A DNA stretch of 64,000 nucleotides from assembly GCF_002000245.1 (NCBI RefSeq), contig NZ_MTCM01000004.1, positions 248,001 to 312,000 of the forward strand. Direction: 5' to 3'. Below are positions 56,000 to 64,000 of this stretch, in pieces. The position numbers were made by a program, and so were the translations under genes. Every line of letters starts with the position of its first letter. Positions within the stretch are counted from its first letter, which is position 1. This DNA is from Sphingobacterium sp. CZ-UAM (GTDB taxonomy: Bacteria > Bacteroidota > Bacteroidia > Sphingobacteriales > Sphingobacteriaceae). The notes under the pieces are model-generated. The model did no database searches. It was not told where the DNA came from and was given only the letters and a program-made list of their open reading frames with translations.

Positions 56000-58397
56000 A
56001 TTTGTGTTTGTTGTCCCCCCACTGACAGGTCATGTCAATCCGACGTTGAGCATTGGTGCTGAACTATTGGAAAGAGGACATGAGGTGGCCTGGATCAGTC
56101 TCGACAAAAACTTAACCGATAAACTTCCGGCTGGCGGAAAGCTTTTGCTTATTCAATATGACCAGACGGATGAAGAAAAAAAAGAAAGTGAACAGTACCT
56201 CGATATCATTTCAAAAAAGATCGTCTATGGTATTGATAGCATCAAGTTTCTTTATGAAGATGTACTTATCCCTTTAAATAGACATTGTTATAAAGGCATC
56301 CTTACCTTATTAGAAACATTTGCACCAAATCTAGTCATCGGTGACCATCAATTATTTGCTGCTGCGATTGCGGCAAAGAAACTTGGGCTCCGCTATGCAA
56401 CCACTGTTACAGCCCCTGCCGCGATCAAAATTGTCAGCGAGCTTCCGAAAGTACACGAGTGGGAAGAAAAACAGATTGTTGCCTTACAGCAGGAACTCGG
56501 GGTTGTGGGTGATAAGCCGTTGGATTGCTCAGATCTACTTACGCTAGTCTTAACCTCCCGTTATTTTTTTGGCGAAATGGATCTCAGCTCAAACTATCAG
56601 TTCACAGGACCTGTCCTGGCCGAACGTCGGGGATCGGCTGTATTTGACTGGGATAAATTGCATGCTAGCAATCGAAAAAAAATCCTGGTCAGTATTGGTA
56701 CTACCTTTGACCATGAGCATAAGAAAGCATTTTTCCAAAAGGTTATCGATGCTTTTGCTGGAGCGGAGCTCACTGTCGTCGTCGTTTCAGATCCGCAGCT
56801 ATTTGATGCCTGGCCTGAAAATTTCATGGTTTATCCACAAATCCCACAATTGGATCTGTTACCACACCTGGATGCTGTTGTATGCCATGGTGGCCATAAT
56901 ACGGTTTCCGAAACTCTTTCACAGGGTCTGCCACTTGTGGTCATCCCGATCGCTTACGATCAGTCACATGTCGCGGGTCGCGTAGTACGTACCGGTGCCG
57001 GTGAACGACTGAATTTCAATCGCTTTAAAGCACATCATTTAAAAGATAGTGTCCATACCATCTTGAATAATCCAACCTATCGTGAAGCTGCACATACCGT
57101 ACGTCAATCTTTTGTCGATGCGGGTGGCACGAAAACCGCTGCAGACCTCTTGGAACAAACTGCCACTCCTATCGCTTCAAGAGCGGATGTACCGGCGAAG
57201 TTCCTCTTTGTTGTTCCACCATTTTTTGGACATATCAGCCCAACGTTAAGTGTAGGTGCAAGCCTCCTTGCCCGTGGGCATGAAGTCCGGTGGTTTGGCA
57301 TAACGCCATTAGCTGATCATCATATCCCTGCAGGTGGAAGTTATATCTATCCTGAAGCGGATCTGCTACCTTTTCAGGAGGAACTCCAACAGCTATTGAA
57401 ACGTCAGGATGATGGCCCCTCCTGTTCGGGCCCCGAAGTCATGAAACTGGCGCTGGAAGAAACCTACATCCCCATCGCGAAAATGATGATGCCCGGATTG
57501 GAACGTCTTCTTGGCCAATGGCGGCCCAACGTCATCATCAATGACTGCATTACTTTTGGGGGAGCGTTATTCGCGCATAAACACCAGATCCCCTGTGTGA
57601 CGACGACGCCCGTTCCGCCAGATGTCATGGGCGACACGGAGAAGAGTGCTCCTAAGATATTTGAGTGGCAGCAAAATTTGATCAAAGACCTTCAAAAGGC
57701 TGTGGGAATTTATGATCAAGGAATCTTTATACACTCCCATCAGCTCAACCTGATATTTACGTCACAAGCTTTTGCCGGTTTTGAAACGGTACCGCCATAC
57801 ATGAAATTTGTCGGACCGGTCAAAGGTCGTCCAAACAATACCCCTTTTGACTGGGAGCGTTTGGCCGCCAGCACTACTCCAAAAGTATTTGTATCCTTAG
57901 GTACACTACTCGTGGATATTCGAAAAGCATTTTTCGGTAAACTGATCGAGGCCTTTGCCGATCAGCCCGTGACAATTATTGCCGCTACCCCACCGGAAAT
58001 ATTTGAAGAATGGCCTTCCAATTTTATTGTGAGTGGCTTTGTTCCCCAATCCGCTTTGATGCCACACATGGACATGGTTATTTGCCATGGGGGCTTCAAT
58101 ACGGTGAACGACACCTTTACCAATGGTTTACCCATGCTGATCACACCGATCGCCTATGATCATTTTCATACAGCCAAACTTATTGAGCAGGCCGGCTGTG
58201 GTGTGAGTATCCGATACAAACGTATGCGTATCGATGCCCTGCGGGACACGGTGTTTGAGTTATTGGAAAATCCCAAGTATCGAAATGCCGCCAAAGAGGT
58301 ACAAAAGACCTTTCTAACCGCTGGCGGTAACGACCAGGCGGTAGCACTATTGGAAGATTTTGTGAAACAAGAATGTTTGACATTGGTACAGGTGTAG
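55992..58397 (+). CDS. Fused double glycosyltransferase (GT1/MGT-like)
   Basis: 801 residues from ATG 55992 (ATGGCTAA overlap with the preceding gene). Two complete UDP-glycosyltransferase GT-B units of the zeaxanthin glucosyltransferase/macrolide (MGT) kind lie in tandem: residues ~1-395 (KFVFVVPPLTGHVNPT, then VCHGGHNTVSETLSQGLP) and ~402-801 (KFLFVVPPFFGHISPT, then ICHGGFNTVNDTFTNGLP). The conserved His of the donor motif is at 299 and 699, a period of exactly 400. Both halves keep the motifs, so both may be active; they could add two sugars, or one may specialise. The second half has some changes in the acceptor region. Acceptor is probably the polyketide or lipid hydroxyl. Confidence 0.9.
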   Translation: MAKFVFVVPPLTGHVNPTLSIGAELLERGHEVAWISLDKNLTDKLPAGGKLLLIQYDQTDEEKKESEQYLDIISKKIVYGIDSIKFLYEDVLIPLNRHCYKGILTLLETFAPNLVIGDHQLFAAAIAAKKLGLRYATTVTAPAAIKIVSELPKVHEWEEKQIVALQQELGVVGDKPLDCSDLLTLVLTSRYFFGEMDLSSNYQFTGPVLAERRGSAVFDWDKLHASNRKKILVSIGTTFDHEHKKAFFQKVIDAFAGAELTVVVVSDPQLFDAWPENFMVYPQIPQLDLLPHLDAVVCHGGHNTVSETLSQGLPLVVIPIAYDQSHVAGRVVRTGAGERLNFNRFKAHHLKDSVHTILNNPTYREAAHTVRQSFVDAGGTKTAADLLEQTATPIASRADVPAKFLFVVPPFFGHISPTLSVGASLLARGHEVRWFGITPLADHHIPAGGSYIYPEADLLPFQEELQQLLKRQDDGPSCSGPEVMKLALEETYIPIAKMMMPGLERLLGQWRPNVIINDCITFGGALFAHKHQIPCVTTTPVPPDVMGDTEKSAPKIFEWQQNLIKDLQKAVGIYDQGIFIHSHQLNLIFTSQAFAGFETVPPYMKFVGPVKGRPNNTPFDWERLAASTTPKVFVSLGTLLVDIRKAFFGKLIEAFADQPVTIIAATPPEIFEEWPSNFIVSGFVPQSALMPHMDMVICHGGFNTVNDTFTNGLPMLITPIAYDHFHTAKLIEQAGCGVSIRYKRMRIDALRDTVFELLENPKYRNAAKEVQKTFLTAGGNDQAVALLEDFVKQECLTLVQV

Positions 58398-58400
58398 GCG

Positions 58401-59672
58401 ATGAAAAGAAAACTATTATTTGGTGAGCGCATGCTGTTGGGGGATGGAACTGAACCCTTCAACGCCGTCATTCCCTTTCGGCTACGTGGTGTTTTCAGCG
58501 AAGAAGATATCAAATATGCCTTGAGCCGATTACAGGAAAAACATCCCTGGCTGCGGGCACTTATCCAACATGATGAGAAAAATACACCTTGGTTTCAGGT
58601 TCCGGAACTAACCGTATCGATTCCGGTACGGTTAGTAAACCGAAAAAGTGAAGACGACTGGCAAGAGGAATCCAAAAAGGAATGGCATTTGACCTTCGAT
58701 TATCAGACGAAACCTTTAATCCGATTTGTCTGGATTAAGGGCGAAGAAGTCTCAGACATGCTATTTGTATTCCATCATTGCTTATGTGATGGTGGATCGG
58801 CCATGGCATTATTGTATGAATTTCTAAAAGTACTGGACAATCCGGCCGCGGAAATCGGACTGGAAAATCCTATCCTTGGTATTGAGGATGTCGTACCAGA
58901 ACATATTTTACAGAATGGTAAGAAGCGATTTAAGGCAAAAGCCATTGGCAGACTAGCAGCTTTAGCGATAAAATGTATTCCGGTCAGTAAAAGGGCGATT
59001 GACAGACAGAATGATTATCTGATCCATTGGAAGCTGGACGAAACTACCAGCAAGCAACTGATTTCCTTTTGCAAGTCTTCAGGAGTAACCGTCAACACCT
59101 TTTTGGGTGCAACAGTATTGGAGGCATTTAAAAAAGTACGTGGCTCGTCGGCATTCAATAAAGTTTCCTGTCCAGTAGATATCAGGCGTTTTGCACCACA
59201 GATAAAAGATGACCATATTTTTGCTTTCGGATTAATGATTGTCATGTCTTCGAAGCAGAAAATGAGCTTTTTGGATAACCTCCGGTTGATGCAGGATGAA
59301 GTGGAACGCAAAACAGCGAAGCTCAATCCTTATATCACCATGATGGTGATGGAATCTGCCCACAATGCGCTAAAGAACTTTACCAGACTTTTAAAACGAG
59401 GTAAGTCATCCAACGATTGCATGTTTTCAAACTTGGGGCGCATACAGATCCCTGATCAATATCAGGAATTCAGCCTGGACACCATTTTCAGTCCATCCGT
59501 TATTGGGCCATTAGGCAATACGACGACCATGGTCACTTCTACCTTTCGTGGACAAATGGACTTTTCCTTTGTGGGAAGCGAAGGCTATTTACCAGAAACA
59601 GAAGCCTTGGCGATCTGTGATGAGATCATAGATCGCATCAGACAGCAACTAGATTATCAGGAGGCATCATGA
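58401..59672 (+). CDS. Condensation/PapA-type acyltransferase 1
   Basis: 423 residues. A condensation-domain superfamily protein with the active-site motif HHCLCDG at residues 125-131 (HHxxxDG; the second His is catalytic) and the later structural stretch DFSFVGSEGYLPE near the C-terminus. The compact single domain, without adenylation or carrier domains, is like alcohol O-acyltransferases such as PapA5. It would acylate a hydroxyl, for instance of a sugar, using an acyl-ACP or acyl-CoA. It follows the glycosyltransferase by three bases and overlaps the next gene by four (ATGA). Confidence 0.85.
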   Translation: MKRKLLFGERMLLGDGTEPFNAVIPFRLRGVFSEEDIKYALSRLQEKHPWLRALIQHDEKNTPWFQVPELTVSIPVRLVNRKSEDDWQEESKKEWHLTFDYQTKPLIRFVWIKGEEVSDMLFVFHHCLCDGGSAMALLYEFLKVLDNPAAEIGLENPILGIEDVVPEHILQNGKKRFKAKAIGRLAALAIKCIPVSKRAIDRQNDYLIHWKLDETTSKQLISFCKSSGVTVNTFLGATVLEAFKKVRGSSAFNKVSCPVDIRRFAPQIKDDHIFAFGLMIVMSSKQKMSFLDNLRLMQDEVERKTAKLNPYITMMVMESAHNALKNFTRLLKRGKSSNDCMFSNLGRIQIPDQYQEFSLDTIFSPSVIGPLGNTTTMVTSTFRGQMDFSFVGSEGYLPETEALAICDEIIDRIRQQLDYQEAS

Positions 59673-60922
59673 TCGAACGGAAATTAATGCTAGTGGAAAG
59701 GATCATGTATGTTGATCCCGAAACACCTTTAAACTGTATATTTACGGCTAAAATCCAAGGGAAGATTGCTGAAGAACATATTCGGAATGCCCTGGTAAAA
59801 ATTCAACGGAAACATCCTTTGCTCCGCTCGGTTATAGAGATGATGGATACCAAACAGCCCCATTTTGTTGTCAGGGAAGGCATGGAATCTATTCCACTCC
59901 ATATTGTCCAACGTCAAACGGATATGGATTGGCTGACAGCGTCGGAACGGGAATGGTATCGCCCCTTTAAAACGGACAACAAGCCGCTGGCTCAATTGGT
60001 CTGGATCAAAGGCGAAGATGTATCGGAACTGCTTTGGGTATTGCCGCATTGTATCTGTGATGGAACCAGTATTGTCACGTTGATGCGGGAGCTCCTTAGT
60101 TTGTTGGATGATCCTAATCAGGAACTCCAGCCCTATCCACTTTTTAAATCGGTTAATGATTTCCTTCCGCAGGGCTTTGAGCCGCAGAAAAAATCGCGTA
60201 AGGCTAAACGCTATTTACTGTTCGCAAGGCTCTTTTTTTTCCTGCAAAGGAAGAGCAGAAAAAGAAATTCAGGGAAGAACTATGCAATTCATTGGAAACT
60301 AGATACGGAAACAACGGTAGCCTTAACCAAAGTCTGTAAAATGCAAGGTATTTCAGTCCACGCAGTCTTATGTACAGCATTTATTCAGGCTTTTAGGGAG
60401 GTACGGGGTAAGTTGGCAAAAAATAAAGTAATCAGTCCTGTTGATATACGCCATTTTATTCCTGAGATCAAACAGGACCATATGTTCGCTTTTGCCCCAA
60501 CGGTGGAACTTTCCCTAAAAAAGAGGAAAGAGAATATCTTGGCCAATGCGAATGCCATCAAATCAGAACTAGCACAGAAAATGGAAAAAGTCAATGCGCA
60601 GGAGCTACTCTGGATGGGGGAGCAGATGCATCCGCTCGTGGAGCGCATGATTACTATGCTAAAATCTAGTCCAGGCGGGCATGACATCACACTTTCCAAT
60701 ATGGGTAAAATCCAAATGCCAAATGCGTACAAAAATTTCACCTTGGAAACCCTCTACAGTCCAACAGTAGCTTTCCCTTGGTTGAATTCCAACACCTTGG
60801 TCACAACAACGTTTAATCAACAAATGGATTTTACGTTTATGTCCAATGGAGATTTCCTGCCCAAAGAAGAAGCGATTAAAATAAAAGATAAGGTTATCGG
60901 CTTTTTGACCTTATCATTATAA
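59669..60922 (+). CDS. Condensation/PapA-type acyltransferase 2
   Basis: 417 residues, paralogue of acyltransferase 1 (same opening, MIERKLMLVERIMY vs MKRKLLFGERMLLG, and DFTFMSNGDFLPKEE near the end). The motif reads PHCICDG at 126-132: the second, catalytic His is kept, the first is replaced by Pro. It also carries a very basic stretch (RKAKRYLL...QRKSRKRNSG) not seen in the partner. Two acyltransferases fit two acylated positions, or one might have lost catalysis and become regulatory. Confidence 0.83.
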   Translation: MIERKLMLVERIMYVDPETPLNCIFTAKIQGKIAEEHIRNALVKIQRKHPLLRSVIEMMDTKQPHFVVREGMESIPLHIVQRQTDMDWLTASEREWYRPFKTDNKPLAQLVWIKGEDVSELLWVLPHCICDGTSIVTLMRELLSLLDDPNQELQPYPLFKSVNDFLPQGFEPQKKSRKAKRYLLFARLFFFLQRKSRKRNSGKNYAIHWKLDTETTVALTKVCKMQGISVHAVLCTAFIQAFREVRGKLAKNKVISPVDIRHFIPEIKQDHMFAFAPTVELSLKKRKENILANANAIKSELAQKMEKVNAQELLWMGEQMHPLVERMITMLKSSPGGHDITLSNMGKIQMPNAYKNFTLETLYSPTVAFPWLNSNTLVTTTFNQQMDFTFMSNGDFLPKEEAIKIKDKVIGFLTLSL

Positions 60923-60930
60923 TATTATAC

Positions 60931-61473
60931 ATGACAAAACTTGCTCAAACCAAGAAAATAAAAAAGACAACACTTAATCGCTTTTTAAGAAAGCGCGCGA
61001 TTTATTACATACTTCCCAATGTATTCTTCAATTTCCTGGTGGCTTATGCCAGCTTTCAGGAAATTGGATATACCCATTTTTTTGCTGGATCTCAAAGTTT
61101 GGCCCGTTTGACACTTCCCATGGCCATATTTTTACCGATCGTCCTTACCATGGATATCATCAAGCGGGTGATCACAGCCATAGAACAGGAGTCGATCGCA
61201 TTAACAGTAGACAGTGAACTGAACAAGAATAGATTTATGACGAAGCTATGTATCCTCCATGGTTTCGTAACAGGCTTACTTGTGTTGGCATGCCTGCTAT
61301 TGGCACAATATAGTCTGTCTACGCATTACAAATTAAATGCTACTGCAATGGCTATTCTGGACGCTATTCTTGCAGGCGTACTATCGATTGTATTTACATA
61401 TCTACCAATCAGGAAATTAAAAAAACATTTATCTGAGCCTTCATTAGTCATTCAGGAAATAGAACGAAATTAG
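60931..61473 (+). CDS. Four-helix membrane protein, last gene of the operon
   Basis: 180 residues. A very basic N-terminus (KKIKKTTLNRFLRKRA), then four hydrophobic segments (YILPNVFFNFLVAYASF; LTLPMAIFLPIVLTMDII; ILHGFVTGLLVLACLLLA; LDAILAGVLSIVFTYLP). I do not recognise the family. It follows gene 7 by eight bases and is closed by the operon terminator, so it belongs to the pathway; flipping or anchoring the finished glycolipid or docking the enzymes to the membrane are guesses. Confidence 0.7.
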   Translation: MTKLAQTKKIKKTTLNRFLRKRAIYYILPNVFFNFLVAYASFQEIGYTHFFAGSQSLARLTLPMAIFLPIVLTMDIIKRVITAIEQESIALTVDSELNKNRFMTKLCILHGFVTGLLVLACLLLAQYSLSTHYKLNATAMAILDAILAGVLSIVFTYLPIRKLKKHLSEPSLVIQEIERN

Positions 61474-61595
61474 CTTCTCTTGGTGGGAAGCCCGCTCTTA
61501 TAACATTTGCTACCTAAAGTCAGTAAATGTTTTTTCCGAAATACTGTCGCTGTAGTTTGCTGATTTTTTTGTTTTATATACTGTTAGGAATAAAC

Positions 61596-61639
61596 AAAAG
61601 GGGCCGTATCAAACTAGCTATTTTGATACGGCCCCTTTT
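61596..61639. terminator. Strong bidirectional terminator at the end of the operon
   Basis: aaaaggggccgtatcaaa / tttgatacggcccctttt is an 18-bp perfect stem with an 8-base loop, followed by T on one side and, on the other strand, by T for the minus-strand gene. Confidence 0.93.
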
Positions 61640-61657
61640 TTACAAAAAAAATTACTG

Positions 61658-64000
61658 CTACTTATTGGTCAATTTCTGTAAACGTTCTTTTGCTGCGGGG
61701 ACAATATCGTCCTTTTTTTCATAATTTTCAATCACACTTTTCAACGTACTCTTCGCCTGAAAAGTATTGCCTTTACGCGCATAGGTATCAGCAAGCAATA
61801 TGAAACTCTTGGCTACCCAATATTCATGTTCCTCCCGAGTGTTGATGACATCAAAAGCGGTTTCCTGGGCCTTGTCGTATTCCTTGTTATCATACTGCAG
61901 CTGTGCCACACGGTACCTTGCTTCTGCGCCGAGTGCCGTTTGGCTCTTTAGGGCCGCCAGATTGAATTCCTTCATGGCAGAGGCGATGTTCTTTTCTTGC
62001 AGAAAGGCTTTGCCACTGTATAAGTGTGCTTTGGCAATTTCCTCTTCTGTCGCGCTATCGTAATCCTTTATCAACTGCACATATTTGGCCATCTGTTCCA
62101 TATCGCCAAGTTCGAAATAACAGACCATCAAGTTACTTACCGCATAGCCATAGTTTTTTTTGTATTCGTTATTCAGTTCCAGTTTTTTGAGGTGCACAAT
62201 GGCCTCATTGTATTGCTTTAGCTCCAGATATAGTGCTGCTACTGTCAGTAGGGTATTCTCCGTATATTTGCTCGTCCAATCGTTCAGGATGATATTCAGA
62301 TCGTGCAGCGCCTCCTGTGGGTGACCTGTCTTGTACGAACTTACCCCACGGATGTACCGCGCAAATTTCTCTTGTTTGGGTTTCGGAAATTTATCAAAAT
62401 AGGCATTAATAGCTTCCACAGCGGCGGCGTATTCCCCTCTAGCAAAAAGGGAATGTGCGGCCTGGAAAGCCTGGTTATCTTGTTCCGCTGGGCTCAGATT
62501 TCCCACATTGCTACCGATCGCATAGCGGATATAGCTCGTCGCATCCCCCTGATCGAGGTAGATGTTTTCAATGAAACGCATCGCCTGCTCTGCTTCGGCA
62601 GTTCGCGCATATTTCTCCACCACCTGTTGGAAAGTAGCCTTCGCTGGTTCGGGTTCATCGTTATTGTACTGTACAAGCCCGATGGTCATTAGCGCACGTG
62701 GGACATAGCTGCTACGTGGATACTTTTCGATCATCCCTTGGAGCCCTTTTAGCGCGTTATCATAATCTCCAGTCGTAAAATAGGTGTAGGGGATTTCAAA
62801 GGCCGCATCATCGGCATAGTTCGAAGATGGAAATTGTTTGAGAACAGACCGCAAGGTATTGAGCTTGGTCTCATTGTCGCCCTGTAGGCCAAAGAGTACA
62901 CCGCGTTGGAATAATGCATAGTCTTGATTAGGCGCTTTGCCATCGATCAGCCTGTCATAGTAACTGTTGGCCCGACCGTAATCACGCAGACACAGATACG
63001 AATCGCCCAAACGTGCGATGACGTCATATCGTATATTTTCATCCACTGTATTTCCTCCGGCCTTTAGAAAGCGTTCAAAGTAATCGGCGGCCAGTGCAAA
63101 CCGGTTATTTCTATAGGCAGCATAGGCCAGACCATAATTAGCATAATTATAGACCTCGTTGTTTTTTGCCGCAGGCAAGCTCAGGAAACGGGAGAAATTT
63201 TCCACCGCTTCTCCGAATTTGCGTACTTCATACATCGCTTCGGCTTTCCAGTAAGTAGCCAGGGCTGCCATTTCTGCGTCGATCGGAAATTTTTCTGAAC
63301 GCATAAATATGGATATGCTATTTTCGAAAGCGCGCTCATTATAAAACTCCAGTCCGCGGTAGTAAGTTACCTTTTGATAAATAGAATCGACTTCCCGGCC
63401 ACGCTCCTTCAACGATTCCAGCAAGCTGACCCCAGCATGGAAGTTTGTTGTCCCCCGAAGGATTTCAGCCGATAGTGTTTCTGGACTTTCCTGTCTTTTT
63501 ACTCCTGGATCGACAGGTTTAACTTCCTGCGCGATATATTTTTCGAGAACCTTTTGGGCGGCTTGGGTTGAGTCCATGGCAAGCAGGACTTTGGCATAGT
63601 TAAAAAGCGCATCGGCTTTCACCTGCCGGTCGAGATCCATTGTCGTTGCTTTGACAAAGGCATTTCGTGCCGCTTGCTTGTCACCTGTTTCCAGAGCAAT
63701 ATGGCCCAAAGTCATGATCGCACCCTGATAAAAGGCATCCGAAGATTTTATTGATTCCAGCATACCGCTCGCTCTTTTGTATTCGCCAGCTCCATAGGCC
63801 AAATAGCTGATGCGATAATTATCAATATTGCTTTGCGAAGCATTTGGATGACGTTTAATCAACTCATGATAATAGGCCTGTTTATATTTTTGTTGTGCCA
63901 AATAAGTGCTGGTGGCGATCTGGCGCAGCTCGGTTTCGATCGCGTCGCGGTTAATCAACTTCATATTTGGGCTCCGACGCACCTTGACGGCATCGGCCAA
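61658..64000 (-). CDS. Long TPR-repeat protein, N-terminus cut by window edge
   Basis: At least 780 residues, open to the right edge, so the true start lies beyond base 64000. The visible protein is a nearly continuous array of tetratricopeptide-like helical repeats (for example YRVAQLQYDNKEYDKAQETAF, DNALKGLQGMIEKYPRSSYVPRA, ALYLELKQYNEAIVHLKKLE), with sites like YPRSSY that recall YbgF/BamD-type TPR proteins. A scaffold, possibly in the periplasm given the style, but the missing start hides any signal. Large TPR proteins like this are common in Bacteroidota without assigned function. Confidence 0.85.
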   Translation of the reverse strand: MADAVKVRRSPNMKLINRDAIETELRQIATSTYLAQQKYKQAYYHELIKRHPNASQSNIDNYRISYLAYGAGEYKRASGMLESIKSSDAFYQGAIMTLGHIALETGDKQAARNAFVKATTMDLDRQVKADALFNYAKVLLAMDSTQAAQKVLEKYIAQEVKPVDPGVKRQESPETLSAEILRGTTNFHAGVSLLESLKERGREVDSIYQKVTYYRGLEFYNERAFENSISIFMRSEKFPIDAEMAALATYWKAEAMYEVRKFGEAVENFSRFLSLPAAKNNEVYNYANYGLAYAAYRNNRFALAADYFERFLKAGGNTVDENIRYDVIARLGDSYLCLRDYGRANSYYDRLIDGKAPNQDYALFQRGVLFGLQGDNETKLNTLRSVLKQFPSSNYADDAAFEIPYTYFTTGDYDNALKGLQGMIEKYPRSSYVPRALMTIGLVQYNNDEPEPAKATFQQVVEKYARTAEAEQAMRFIENIYLDQGDATSYIRYAIGSNVGNLSPAEQDNQAFQAAHSLFARGEYAAAVEAINAYFDKFPKPKQEKFARYIRGVSSYKTGHPQEALHDLNIILNDWTSKYTENTLLTVAALYLELKQYNEAIVHLKKLELNNEYKKNYGYAVSNLMVCYFELGDMEQMAKYVQLIKDYDSATEEEIAKAHLYSGKAFLQEKNIASAMKEFNLAALKSQTALGAEARYRVAQLQYDNKEYDKAQETAFDVINTREEHEYWVAKSFILLADTYARKGNTFQAKSTLKSVIENYEKKDDIVPAAKERLQKLTNK

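Noticed and set aside
59669..60922. Acyltransferase 2 as an inactive copy because of PHxxxDG
   Set aside because: The catalytic second His and the Asp are kept, so inactivity cannot be claimed.
61527..61724. ORF of 65 codons spanning the operon terminator
   Set aside because: It reads through an 18-bp hairpin and into the antisense of the TPR gene.

Overview
The window is a chromosomal segment of a Bacteroidota bacterium, most likely a Sphingobacteriaceae member close to Sphingobacterium. The clues are Bacteroidota-type promoters (TTG, about 20 bases, TAnnTTTG), weak use of Shine-Dalgarno sites, a lipidated TamA-type protein (TamL) next to TamB, two LtaS-like sulfatase-fold enzymes in a Gram-negative background, and many small SPII lipoproteins. 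This placement is inference; no database search was possible.

Layout. Bases 1-9.5 kb hold the tail of odhB/sucB, an unknown membrane protein, two paralogous LtaS-like enzymes, valS, a DUF4342-like protein and a DoxX-like protein. Bases 9.8-17.5 kb hold tamB and tamL, which overlap. Bases 17.8-25.7 kb hold housekeeping and regulatory genes: mdh, a retropepsin-like protein, an MFS exporter, fsa, a Fur-family regulator and rnr. Bases 26.5-30.1 kb are the str cluster rpsL-rpsG-fusA-rpsJ; rpsJ is followed by a terminator and not by the rest of an S10 operon. Bases 30.7-38.4 kb hold an AI-2E-type permease, an outer-membrane barrel, tRNA-Cys with a tiny basic protein behind it, cutC, a Smr-domain protein, a DUF1080 protein, a membrane-bound AraC regulator and a frameshifted lipoprotein.

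Bases 38.7-43.2 kb are accessory and scarred. There is a secreted leucine-rich-repeat protein, three direct 147-bp repeats that run into a tRNA-Pro(TGG) gene, about 2.4 kb with two cargo-like genes and a tyrosine-recombinase remnant, and a second identical tRNA-Pro(TGG). This looks like the scar of an element that integrated at a tRNA.

Bases 43.5-61.5 kb carry the main attraction, an eight-gene operon (overlapping or nearly touching genes) behind a strong-looking promoter and closed by a strong hairpin. It encodes a PUFA-synthase-like iterative system condensed into two megasynthases (enoylreductase-like x2 - KS - AT - ACP - ACP - KR, and KS - degenerate AT - dehydratase - phosphopantetheinyl transferase). 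These are followed by a free ACP, an alpha/beta hydrolase, a fused double glycosyltransferase, two condensation-type acyltransferases and a four-helix membrane protein. The simplest reading is a pathway that builds a long reduced or polyunsaturated acyl or polyketide chain, releases it, glycosylates it (perhaps twice) and acylates it (perhaps twice): an uncharacterised secondary glycolipid. After it, on the other strand, the window ends in a long TPR-repeat protein.
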